This document shows, piece by piece, positions 1 through 7,545 of a stretch of 64,000 nt of DNA (within the stretch, counting starts at the first letter, position 1; each line of letters starts with the position of its first letter). A program made the translations under genes and the position numbers. The notes beneath the pieces were generated by a model that was given only the letters and a program-made list of their open reading frames with translations, did no database searches and was not told where the DNA came from. Source of the DNA: Niastella vici (GTDB taxonomy: Bacteria > Bacteroidota > Bacteroidia > Chitinophagales > Chitinophagaceae); assembly GCF_002077945.1 (NCBI RefSeq), contig NZ_LVYD01000048.1, positions 1-64,000 on the forward strand. The letters run 5' to 3'.

Positions 1-127
1 AAACTCTGCATTGTTGCTTACCGACTACAGGCTGAAGTATGTACTTACCGTTATGCCTACCTTCCCGGCCAGCAGAATACAAGAACTGCTTCCTCAAAAC
101 TGGAAAGCCTCCATCATTGAACCATAA
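1..127 (+). pseudogene. IS66-family transposase, C-terminal remnant (cut by window edge)
   Basis: The reading frame that starts at base 2 is open to the TAA at 125-127. It encodes about 41 residues ending in LPQNWKASIIEP, preceded by LTVMPTFPASRIQELL. This resembles the short C-terminal element of IS66-type transposases, which usually ends with a leucine-rich stretch and a PxNWK-like motif. The 5' part lies outside the window, so whether the full element is intact cannot be judged. It points away from the Septu-like genes that follow. Identification rests on a short motif only. Confidence 0.55.
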
Positions 128-189
128 TTACCGATTTTAAAAAAATATCAGATCCAGGGATGCCTATAGCCGGGTGACGCCTGGTTGGC

Positions 190-217
190 TAACGCCTGTA
201 GTTCCCCGTGCGTTTAC
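190..217. repeat. candidate right terminal inverted repeat of the IS66-type element
   Basis: Read on the minus strand from 217, the sequence begins GTAAACGCACGGGGAACTAC. This resembles the GTAAGCG-type ends of IS66-family elements and sits about 90 bp after the transposase stop, as expected for an element end. The left end is outside the window, so neither the partner repeat nor a target duplication can be checked. Confidence 0.35.
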
Positions 218-281
218 CAAGGAAATCAAGAATATTACTTGCTCTAGTTTAGAACAAATAATAATGTTGTTGTGGGTACAA

Positions 282-1028
282 TCAGTCTATTAAACTACAA
301 TATTCCAACTCATGATAAAATGCTTCTAATTCATCGTCTAATAGATCATTTTCGGCAAGTATGTTAAGTAATATATTATTATTATCATCACTTAAGATAA
401 TAGTAGAAATTGTTGCAGAATATTCTTCCTCACGTTTTGCCTCAGCTAACAAATTTTTATAGCTATTCAGCAACCGTTTTATTTGTAATTCATTTGAAAA
501 AACATCTATACATAACGGTTCAAGGTTTAGACGTATTTCTTCAATAATTTCGATAACCTTCATACCAATTTTAAACCGTTTACCAACAAAATGCTTCCTG
601 TCATTTAATGCAGTATAATCAATGGTTCTTCTTCCTATAATGCTTTTATGATAGAATCTAAAATTTTTTATATACAGATGATCTTTGGGACTGTCAACTA
701 GTGGATTGACTATGGGATATAATTTAGTGTTTAATTCTCCTTTTGTTGTATTTGATTTTTTGCATGACGGGAGGAGGTTGCCCCATCGTACAACGTCTTT
801 AGGGAAATGTATTTTGGGATGAAAATGATCCACCTCCATATATTTGCTTTCTGAATTGAGGCGACATTCTGTGTAGCAACATTTATTGTGCGAAAATGCC
901 AATACAGCGTCTCTAATGAACTTTCTATTCCAAACGTCTGAATTATCACGTATGTATTGATTGGTTAGTTCTAAAGTTAGTTCGTCTGTCAATTCGATAG
1001 GTCTTGCTGGCAAATTAAGCTTTATCAT
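282..1028 (-). CDS. ptuB: PtuB-like HNH endonuclease (Septu-type defence)
   Basis: A 248-residue protein with an HNH nuclease core in its first half. The cysteines C50, C51 and C55 are followed by the motif MEVDHFHPK at about 64-72 (D67, H68), then WGNLLPSCKKSNTTKG at about 82-97 with N84 and C89. These would form a zinc-supported beta-beta-alpha-metal fold. Its start overlaps the stop of the upstream ATPase gene by 14 bp, so the two are translationally coupled. An ATPase followed by a small HNH protein is the PtuA/PtuB layout of Septu anti-phage systems, in which PtuB is the DNA-cleaving subunit. No reverse transcriptase lies alongside, so this is not a retron-linked PtuAB. The family call is by motif and neighbour; phage targets are unknown. 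Confidence 0.8.
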   Translation of the reverse strand: MIKLNLPARPIELTDELTLELTNQYIRDNSDVWNRKFIRDAVLAFSHNKCCYTECRLNSESKYMEVDHFHPKIHFPKDVVRWGNLLPSCKKSNTTKGELNTKLYPIVNPLVDSPKDHLYIKNFRFYHKSIIGRRTIDYTALNDRKHFVGKRFKIGMKVIEIIEEIRLNLEPLCIDVFSNELQIKRLLNSYKNLLAEAKREEEYSATISTIILSDDNNNILLNILAENDLLDDELEAFYHELEYCSLID

Positions 1029-2343
1029 TATCCTTTAATTGTGATAGCTGGAGTTTAAGAATTTTTCTATCAGAACTATTAGGATGTAAAATTTCATCCA
1101 ATTTAATATATGCGTATAAGGCCTTTTTATAGTCATTTTCATCTAGGGCTTGGTCAAACAATTTTATCAGTGAGGTATGGGTCTCAGAATACGTACCTTC
1201 ATCTAAATCCATAACATCTTCTAATATCTCCTCGACTGACCATCCTTTAAATGTTGTCTTTTTTGATTTATGTATTTCAATAGAATTTTCTTTTCTTACA
1301 AGAACAAATAGATTAATTTTCTCAATAGATTGTATTATTAATGGGCTGTGTGTAGTCACAATAAATTGTGTCGACGGGAACATATCCGAAAGAAATTTAA
1401 CTATATTTTTTTGCCAGCTAGGGTGTAAGTGTAAATCAATTTCATCAATAAGTACAATTGCTGGTTCAGCTAATGGGTTTGCCGAATGTGGGTATCTTTC
1501 AAACATTTTCTTACAAAAATCGATTAACCAAGAAATGGTAGTTTGATATCCATATCCTAATTCATGTAATTTAAACCAACCTTCATTTACCTTAAAAAGA
1601 ATATGATTTTTAAGCGTATCAGTCGAATTAAATTTAAAATCCGATATTTCAGGAAATAATCCAGATCTTATTAAGGATTTAATTTTTTTCAGACTAATTG
1701 TAGCATTTTTTTGATCATTTTTGCTTGCATAGTCAAGTTGTAGTAGCCAATCTTCTATATTTATTAGGCTTTTTTCGGGATAAAAAATTGTTTGAGCATT
1801 TAGGTTTTCTTCATTTTCAGATAACCCTTTTTGCGAAGATCTTCTTGTTACGCCATAACCGTATATTTGCATATTACTGAGAATATCAAAATCTCCACCC
1901 GTCCACATTGAGCGAGGAACAAATCCCCAGTTAGGCTGATGAGCGTTTTTGCTTTTCCTTGGCTCTTCATAAAGAGTAAAGTCGCCTTTCAAATAAGATT
2001 TTGATGGGGCTTTCTTCTTATAAATTATGTCGCAGCCAACAAAGATTTTGTCTTCATCCTTATCAAATATTTCTAACCCCATTTTATGACGTCTAAACAA
2101 ATTCAAGGGTACGCATTTCTTCTCATTATTGTCCCTTCTTTTCCTAGTCAGTTCTAAAGGGCTGGGCTCGAGGTCGGCAAGAGCTTTTAAAATACTTGTT
2201 TTGCCAGTATTGTTGTTTCCTAAAATCACGGTCCATTGAACTAAATTGTTTTCTTTGTCTAATAGACTAAAGTCATTCTTGCCCTTGAAGCAATTATAGT
2301 TCTCTAAGTATATTCTGCTAACGTAAGTAACAAAACTATCCAT
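1015..2343 (-). CDS. ptuA: PtuA-like AAA/SMC-type ATPase (Septu-type defence)
   Basis: A 442-residue cytoplasmic ATPase of the RecF/SMC/OLD-like class. Walker A is GNNNTGKT at 42-49. The Walker B strand AIVLIDEIDLHLHP lies at about 295-308, and the H-loop TTHSP at about 330-334. The linker between the ATPase halves is short and there is no TOPRIM domain, which separates it from OLD nucleases. The last 60 or so residues are helical and charged, as in PtuA proteins. It is transcribed from the XRE gene side, 21 bp downstream of that gene, and overlaps ptuB. In known Septu systems PtuA oligomers hold PtuB and use ATP binding to restrain its nuclease activity. Confidence 0.82.
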   Translation of the reverse strand: MDSFVTYVSRIYLENYNCFKGKNDFSLLDKENNLVQWTVILGNNNTGKTSILKALADLEPSPLELTRKRRDNNEKKCVPLNLFRRHKMGLEIFDKDEDKIFVGCDIIYKKKAPSKSYLKGDFTLYEEPRKSKNAHQPNWGFVPRSMWTGGDFDILSNMQIYGYGVTRRSSQKGLSENEENLNAQTIFYPEKSLINIEDWLLQLDYASKNDQKNATISLKKIKSLIRSGLFPEISDFKFNSTDTLKNHILFKVNEGWFKLHELGYGYQTTISWLIDFCKKMFERYPHSANPLAEPAIVLIDEIDLHLHPSWQKNIVKFLSDMFPSTQFIVTTHSPLIIQSIEKINLFVLVRKENSIEIHKSKKTTFKGWSVEEILEDVMDLDEGTYSETHTSLIKLFDQALDENDYKKALYAYIKLDEILHPNSSDRKILKLQLSQLKDNDKA

Positions 2344-2364
2344 AAGTCATATTTAATTAAATGT

Positions 2365-2607
2365 CTATATCGGCTTCTCCGGCCAAAAATCCCGTGGCGA
2401 ACATCCAAACAGCTTTGCCAGTTCGTTTAAATGTAGGGTCTTATATTTTGCCCTAAAGTTCGGGCTTTCTACCTGGCCAATATATGCGGCAGATATGTTC
2501 AGATGTGCAGCCAAGTCTTCCTGGGACAATCCTTTCTTTGTTCGGATCTCCTTTACCTTATTTACAATGTACCAGTCGACGTGATTTTTCTCAATCTTAT
2601 TTGCCAT
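2365..2607 (-). CDS. XRE-family HTH regulator of the Septu-like unit
   Basis: From the ATG at 2607 this is an 80-residue protein. The helix-turn-helix reads VKEIRTKKGLSQEDLAAHLN followed by ISAAYIGQVES, a typical Cro/C1-type fold, and the short tail is LFGCSPRDFWPEKPI. A longer form could begin at a GTG at 2646, but that codon lies in a perfect palindrome likely to be an operator, so the ATG is preferred. It is the first gene of the three-gene unit and probably represses its own promoter and ptuAB. XRE proteins are common partners of defence genes. Which signal relieves repression is unknown. Confidence 0.85.
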   Translation of the reverse strand: MANKIEKNHVDWYIVNKVKEIRTKKGLSQEDLAAHLNISAAYIGQVESPNFRAKYKTLHLNELAKLFGCSPRDFWPEKPI

Positions 2608-2645
2608 GGATACATGCAAATAAGGAAAAATATATTCCTGCCACA

Positions 2646-2661
2646 CTAATACATGTATTAG
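2646..2661. promoter_or_regulatory. perfect 16-bp palindrome, candidate operator for the XRE regulator
   Basis: CTAATACATGTATTAG is a perfect inverted repeat 39 bp upstream of the XRE start codon. Two 8-bp half-sites with two-fold symmetry fit a dimeric HTH protein. Its position just before the first gene of the unit suggests autoregulation. The binding itself is inferred. Confidence 0.55.
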
Positions 2662-2879
2662 GAAATTTCCTTAACTTTAATATCTCTTACGAGCCCAGCC
2701 AAACGAACCAGACAATTCGCGAAACCCAAGTGGTAAATAAGGTGTTCAGGCCATATAATTATTATAGGGCAAGGCTTACTTTGTCCCTTGTGTTTCGGTT
2801 ACCTGTTTGGGCCCATTTTTAATCCGGCTTCCCTGCCCTACCAGGCTAATTTACCTTCTGTAACCTAAAACTTTTACCT

Positions 2880-3200
2880 ATGGTACAACCATTAAACGAT
2901 TCTGCTTCCAAAGTCAACTTCACTGGCAAAACTGTCAACAATCATCCCGAATTGCGTAACACGCCACTCCGATTAAACGAACAGGAAAGAAATAACCCGA
3001 ATCTGGTTCTGCTGGAGTTTTTCCTGTGCTATCATTTGAACGATGTGCGGGAAATTATATATGGGTGGATGGTAACCGTTGTATCCAGCCCTGCCAGCAT
3101 TTCGGCAGACCCGCACGAACGGAATAATCATATCTTCTTTTATGAGAAAATAGAACAGTTGGTTGAAGCCTGCTGGTTGCTTCAAACTAAAGATCAATGA
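2880..3200 (+). CDS. small protein with one copy of a repeated helical domain
   Basis: 106 residues, function not recognised. Residues 41-101 match the domain found twice in the next gene: LLEFF, then DVREIIYGWM, then FFYEKIEQLVEACWLL. The shared pattern is FF-x-R-x-W near the start of the domain and a phenylalanine, an acidic helix and LxEA with aromatic residues at the end. The first 40 residues are polar and probably disordered. There is no signal peptide or membrane segment, so it is likely cytoplasmic. The next gene starts 18 bp downstream, so the two probably share a transcript. It is divergent from the XRE/ptuAB unit and may be unrelated to it. Confidence 0.65.
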   Translation: MVQPLNDSASKVNFTGKTVNNHPELRNTPLRLNEQERNNPNLVLLEFFLCYHLNDVREIIYGWMVTVVSSPASISADPHERNNHIFFYEKIEQLVEACWLLQTKDQ

Positions 3201-3218
3201 ACTATAAAACTACGTGTC

Positions 3219-3959
3219 ATGAGCCATGAATTTGAAAGGGTAATTTGTAATAAATCGCCCCTTAATATTGAACTGGTAAAAACTGATCCCTTACAGGCAA
3301 TTGCCAACGTTTTTGAAAGCATCGATTTCGATTGTCTGCGCACAAACCTTTGCCGGTGGTTTCATGCAGCCATTGTTAATGGCAATCATGTTTATGAGGA
3401 GGATTCCCACCGAACAGGTCTCCAGGTCTTTTTTGCTGAACTGGAATTGTTGCTTGAAGCGTTTTATGTAATAAATAGAACCCCCGTTTTATATACACGT
3501 GATCCTTACACTGACAATGAGACCGTAAAAAACCGGCAGCTATACCTGGATAAGGTATACCTGCTTTCGAGCGATCAGGCGGAAAATCCACATACTGTAA
3601 TCAATGCGTTTTTCAGCAGATTTTCGATTGTTTATATCAGGCGGGAATTGAGAGATTGGCTGCAGGCTGGAATCGACCAGGAAGGTTGTGAGCAAATAAA
3701 ATTAAATCCCATAAAAGTGCTGCTGGCTTATAACGATGTCGAATGTATTTTAGAGGCAGCTTATCATTATAATAAGAGAATATTAAAACAGGCCAAAGAA
3801 CAAGGTGTAGCAGTCACACTTCGAAGGAATAATACCTCTAAAAGACGCAGCTATGTAGATAAACATTCAGATGTGATAGGGTATCTTTACGATACTGAAC
3901 AATTGGAGATCAATGACATGATCGAAGCAGTAAAACGTTTAGGATGCAAAGAGAATTAA
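3219..3959 (+). CDS. two-repeat protein of the same unrecognised helical domain family
   Basis: 246 residues, predicted cytoplasmic. The first domain (about 22-86) runs from DPLQAIANVFESIDFDCLR through LCRWFHAAIV to LELLLEAFYVINR. The second (about 122-184) runs from NPHTVINAFFSRFSIVYIR through LRDWLQAGID to DVECILEAAYHYNK. Both share the FF-x-R-x-W and LLEA-aromatic pattern with the preceding gene. The last 60 residues are basic (RRNNTSKRRSY) and then end in an acidic helix, which could suit nucleic-acid or partner binding, though this is not shown. A broken copy of its middle part is found at 11093-11320, showing that this gene has been involved in local duplication. Confidence 0.7.
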   Translation: MSHEFERVICNKSPLNIELVKTDPLQAIANVFESIDFDCLRTNLCRWFHAAIVNGNHVYEEDSHRTGLQVFFAELELLLEAFYVINRTPVLYTRDPYTDNETVKNRQLYLDKVYLLSSDQAENPHTVINAFFSRFSIVYIRRELRDWLQAGIDQEGCEQIKLNPIKVLLAYNDVECILEAAYHYNKRILKQAKEQGVAVTLRRNNTSKRRSYVDKHSDVIGYLYDTEQLEINDMIEAVKRLGCKEN

Positions 3960-4028
3960 CTCATAATAACTCCGACTTCTCTCATTTCAAACACTCCCAG
4001 GTTAAAGGCATAATGCCATAGTTTTATT

Positions 4029-4083
4029 GGAATGCAATCCTAAAATATTATGTTTTTTAAGGAATGCAATCCTAAAATATTAT
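4029..4083 (+). repeat. pair of 23-bp direct repeats
   Basis: A 23-bp sequence beginning GGAATGCAATCC and ending AAAATATTAT occurs identically at 4029-4051 and 4061-4083, separated by 9 bp (32-bp period). It lies just after the two-repeat gene and before the duplicated TolB-like fragment. It may be a scar of slippage or insertion, or a protein-binding pair. The rest of 3960-4143 holds no gene. Confidence 0.8.
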
Positions 4084-4143
4084 ACTCCTGGCTCCCGGCA
4101 AGCGTCGCATTTTAAGGTATTAATTTTAATGTAGAGAGTATTA

Positions 4144-4310
4144 GGTTACACAGTTTTAAAAATTCGACACAAACGCAAGATACTACCATCAGGCGACCAC
4201 GAAGGCACATTGATAGTTCCCTGTCCGCCATAGAGGTAAGCAATAATGCGTGGTGACCCGGGGCTGGTTAAAGGCATTAATCGCAACAGCACCCGTTTAT
4301 AAAACGGGTG
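4144..4310 (-). pseudogene. duplicated 3' fragment of the TolB-like propeller gene
   Basis: About 167 bp are highly similar to 5392-5559, the 3' end of the TolB-like gene, including 16 bp or so beyond its stop. The copies differ by scattered substitutions and by a one-base deletion near 4182 that breaks the frame. Similarity stops abruptly near 4310. This fragment and the true gene end flank the DUF488 gene as direct repeats. The following bases to 4445 contain nothing I recognise. Confidence 0.85.
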
Positions 4311-4445
4311 AATGGAACCGGATAAATGCGTATCATTTCACCAGTTTCCAGTATTCCAGCAGTACATACCAATTCGTCATGGCTTCGGGATGGAAGGGGT
4401 AGGTTGTAACAATGATAAAAACTTTTTTTCGTGGCATGAGCAAGG

Positions 4446-5306
4446 TTATATATGTATTATCTCAAATTGAAAACCTGGCAACGTACTTATAGAGTCAGCC
4501 AAATGGCTTCTATGGCATTGACAATGGTTTGCTTCAAAGCAAGTTAAAGCAATTCGTTTATTTTCGCGTAAAATTTCTAATATAGTATTTTGTGTCGCAA
4601 CGGTATTGGGCAAGTTATTTATGCGATAGTCAGCAAATAATTTATCGTAATCAGCCTGAGTATTTAATGCCTGCCTTTTATCTGAGATGATTCCAACCTC
4701 AGGAAAGTGTATATATTGTATTCCTAAGCTTTCACAATAGCGTTTAAGCTGGCTTTTGCTAAAGCCAAATTTCATGCTGAGTGGATTGTTTCGAACGTCA
4801 ACCAGTACTTTAACATTATTTTTCAGCAACCGGTTTAGATAGTTCTCTAAACTTCCACCTTCGTACCCGATTGTAAATAAAACTGTGCTGTCATTAACTG
4901 CGCGTTTTTTTTGAACGTTCTCTAATTCTTCTTTGTTCAAAATGGATTCGGCTTTGATACTATTGATTGCCCAATAAGGAAAATTCCGATAAGTATGTTT
5001 CATCAACGCATTACTATCCATACCGCCATAAAGAGCTTTAATGCTGCTCAATTTTACTAAATCGTCAGCTTTCAATGTCTTCGTATAACCCGCGTTATCA
5101 ATCTTTTGAAAACACTTACTCGTTTCCTCTAAAAATCCTTTTGCAACCATCGTTGTGAGGTCCGCATTTGCGGAGTAAGAGTAGCAACCCAATTTATAAG
5201 GGATGAAATCGTAATCTGCTTTTTCCTGCTTTTGGCAAAAAAGAAATAAAAGCTTTTGCAGGCGATTTTTTTCCAGTTCACCATCGAAAAGCTCTAACAA
5301 AGCCAA
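4446..5306 (-). CDS. DUF488 protein with N-terminal wHTH-like domain
   Basis: 286 residues, no signal peptide. The N-terminal part (about 1-120) contains LQKLLFLFCQ and YDFIPYKLGCYSY, an all-alpha/winged-helix-like module that often precedes DUF488. The C-terminal part (about 144-286) is DUF488: FTIGYEGGSLENYL, then VLVDVRNNP, and the cysteine/histidine site LTCFEANHCQCHR near the end. Conserved Cys and His-Arg residues point to a catalytic pocket, but no reaction is established for the family. It stands alone between direct repeats made of the adjacent TolB-like gene, so it is probably a laterally acquired cassette. DUF488 genes are often seen near defence genes; a role in defence here is inference. 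Confidence 0.75.
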   Translation of the reverse strand: MALLELFDGELEKNRLQKLLFLFCQKQEKADYDFIPYKLGCYSYSANADLTTMVAKGFLEETSKCFQKIDNAGYTKTLKADDLVKLSSIKALYGGMDSNALMKHTYRNFPYWAINSIKAESILNKEELENVQKKRAVNDSTVLFTIGYEGGSLENYLNRLLKNNVKVLVDVRNNPLSMKFGFSKSQLKRYCESLGIQYIHFPEVGIISDKRQALNTQADYDKLFADYRINNLPNTVATQNTILEILRENKRIALTCFEANHCQCHRSHLADSISTLPGFQFEIIHI

Positions 5307-5403
5307 TATGATCTTGCGTCTATAATATATGGGATAAAGGTAGCTTATAGTTGTGACATTGTCTTGTGGCTCACACCTGGGTATATTAATCGGTTACCCA
5401 GTC

Positions 5404-6918
5404 CTAAAAATTCGACACAAACGCAAGATACCTCCCATCAGGCGACCACGAAGGCACATTAATGGTTCCCTGTCCGCCATAGCCGTAAGCAATAACCCGT
5501 GGTGATCCGGGGCTGGTTAAAGGCATCAATCGCAACAGCACCCGTTTATAAAACGGATGATCAGCCGGATCTATCTCCGGTGGAAAAGAAATAAAAACCA
5601 TCCATTTGCCATCGGGTGAAATATGCGGAAACCAGTTATGGTACCCATCAAATGTTATTTGTTCCTTACCAGATCCATCTGGCTTCATTCGCCAGATCTG
5701 CATGGTTCCGGTTACATTGGCATTGTAATAAATATACTTACCATCGGGCGCATATTCAGGTCCGTCTACATGCCCCGTTCTATTATTCGTCAATGGTATT
5801 TCAGCGCCGCCATTGATATTCATTTTGTAAATATTATATACCCCGCTATCGCGTTGGGCCACATATAATACTTCTTTATTGTTGGGCGCCCAGCCATGCC
5901 AGTAGGAAGGTGTTTTAGGGGTTAGTAATGTTGGCGTTCCACCGGCCAGTGGCATTACATATACAGTAGATCCGCCACCTGGCAAACCTCTTCGGTGATG
6001 ACTAACGGCCAGCATTTTTCCATCGAACGAAATTCCATGATCATTGTTCAATTCAGTGAGATCGCCCACCACAAACTTTTCGGGCGTTCCGCCTTCAACC
6101 GGAATGGTATACAAGGATCCTTCTGCATTGAACAACAGCTTTTTTCCGCCCGGCATAAAATTAGGCGCCTCAAAACGCCCCGGTGATTCATGAATGATCT
6201 TTCGTTGACCGCTCCATACATCCATAACCTCTAACCGGCTGCCAATAAATCCTCCGCGATAAGCATTGTAATTATCCCGCACAGGTTTAACGATGCGCAC
6301 ATTCCAGGCACGCATTTCTTCCACTACATTCGAATCATGTGAGCATATAAAGATGCCGGCCAGTGCCGAATCGGGCAGCTCGGGCAATTCTTTCTCGCCA
6401 ACTGTTTGCAACGGTTCGCCGGGATTAGCCACCCGCATAATGAATTTCTTCCCGCTGCGTTCGAGTTGAATGATCTGCGGCCCGCGCTTGCTAAAAAATA
6501 ACTCATCCTGCGGATCCCTCATAAACGCTCCGCGCAATGGCCGCCATTGCAATACGGTTAACCCATCGCCATGAACTACCGCACTCATATGACTGGCCTG
6601 CGCATCTGTAGATTCACGCACCATCCAACCGATCTTGCGATGCCCATTTGTTCCGGCACCGGTAAATTGAAAATTGGCGGTAAGAATAAAATCACCCTTT
6701 ACCACATTATAGGCGTACCGGAACTCATCGCGGTTGAACCAGATGTTATAACCGCCCCCTTGTAACGTGTAGGTTTGTGTGGCTGCATCATAATGAGTTG
6801 AACCCGCTCTTTGGGGATTACCTATAGCTGTTTGATACCTGAAAATACCCGTTGGGTTGTCCTGCGCCAAAACCGCTGTTTGAAAAAAGAGGAGTAAAAG
6901 AAATGATAATACCTTCAT
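5404..6918 (-). CDS. secreted TolB-like beta-propeller protein with N-terminal LamG/DUF1349-like domain
   Basis: 504 residues with a clear signal peptide (MKVLSFLLLLFFQTAVLAQ). Residues about 25-210 form a beta-sandwich resembling DUF1349/concanavalin-like domains (GDFILTANFQFTG, WMVRESTDAQASHMSAVVHG). Residues about 225-500 carry PD40/WD40-like repeats: APNNKEVLYVAQRD, APDGKYIYYN, SPDGKWMVFIS and SWSPDGRYLAFV. Such proteins are often labelled TolR/TolB-like in Bacteroidota, but this is not the Tol-Pal TolB of Proteobacteria. It probably acts in the periplasm or at the cell surface and binds a ligand. The gene is complete; its 3' end is duplicated at 4144-4310. Confidence 0.82.
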   Translation of the reverse strand: MKVLSFLLLLFFQTAVLAQDNPTGIFRYQTAIGNPQRAGSTHYDAATQTYTLQGGGYNIWFNRDEFRYAYNVVKGDFILTANFQFTGAGTNGHRKIGWMVRESTDAQASHMSAVVHGDGLTVLQWRPLRGAFMRDPQDELFFSKRGPQIIQLERSGKKFIMRVANPGEPLQTVGEKELPELPDSALAGIFICSHDSNVVEEMRAWNVRIVKPVRDNYNAYRGGFIGSRLEVMDVWSGQRKIIHESPGRFEAPNFMPGGKKLLFNAEGSLYTIPVEGGTPEKFVVGDLTELNNDHGISFDGKMLAVSHHRRGLPGGGSTVYVMPLAGGTPTLLTPKTPSYWHGWAPNNKEVLYVAQRDSGVYNIYKMNINGGAEIPLTNNRTGHVDGPEYAPDGKYIYYNANVTGTMQIWRMKPDGSGKEQITFDGYHNWFPHISPDGKWMVFISFPPEIDPADHPFYKRVLLRLMPLTSPGSPRVIAYGYGGQGTINVPSWSPDGRYLAFVSNF

Positions 6919-7057
6919 ATGATTGCAGTTAAAGTTTAGATCCTTTTACATTGCAAGAAGGTTTCCGGTTAAGAAAGTAGTACCACCGGTTAAAAAAGTG
7001 TACTATAAATGTAAGCGTCTCTTTTTATAAAATTGTAACTTTTCATAAATAATCTTT

Positions 7058-7215
7058 ATGAAAGGCTTGTATTTCGTTTACCTGTTGTTGCCGGTATGAA
7101 CCGGCGCACAAAGAGCTCGTGAAGAACCCTTCTGGTAAACCGGCTCATCAATATCTGGGCAACCTGGTGCGGTCCCTGTGTTACGGAATTTCCCGAATTC
7201 ATTTCCATTAACAGG
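7058..7215 (+). pseudogene. collapsed copy of the double-thioredoxin gene
   Basis: The start ATGAAAGGCTTGTATTTCG and about ten codons match the signal-peptide start of the thioredoxin gene at 11380. They jump directly to sequence matching its codons about 234-275, including the WCGPC active-site region (near 7160-7175). A stop follows the junction, and a further 2-bp loss upstream of the active-site codons shifts the frame. So this is a paralogous copy with a large internal deletion. Identity is high but not complete, so it did not arise by very recent duplication. Confidence 0.88.
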
Positions 7216-7545
7216 ATGTATGGGTGTAGGATCCACACAGAAAAATTTTCAACCCATTTAAAGGAAGATTAACACAATTGCATAAGTTAAATTCACTGAT
7301 TTTAAACAAGTTAGACAATAATACAAATCCCAGATCCCAATAAACAGACCGCTTTGGAGGTTTTTCTCCCGACAAGATTTCGTCGAATCACGGCGGTTTT
7401 CATTTGTTTAATTTTTATAGGCTGCAGCCGGAAACACCTCAGGCAATAAAATATTTCAGTACATGCAATTTGAAATTTTGTTATATTAGGAATTTATCAT
7501 TCTGATTGAAAGTATAATAGATCACTTCCCTAAATCACTAATTTC
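7216..7545. other. 330-bp AT-rich stretch without a gene
   Basis: Between the collapsed thioredoxin copy and the OLD-type gene. I see no open frame of note and no clear repeat. The last 60 bp are very AT-rich and likely hold the promoter of the following gene, but no convincing TTTG/TAnnTTTG pair is visible. Confidence 0.5.

Noticed and set aside
282-2343. Retron with PtuAB effectors
   Set aside because: No reverse transcriptase or msr/msd-like region lies next to the pair within the window.
2608-2646. GTG start at 2646 for the XRE gene
   Set aside because: It lies within a perfect palindrome, and the extra residues do not resemble the start of an HTH protein. The ATG at 2607 is better.
5404-6918. 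Tol-Pal component TolB
   Set aside because: There is no TolB N-terminal domain and no tol/pal neighbour. The propeller is fused to a LamG/DUF1349-like domain.
7056-7238. 60-codon minus-strand frame
   Set aside because: It is the complement of the collapsed thioredoxin copy; a matching frame is also found opposite the intact gene.
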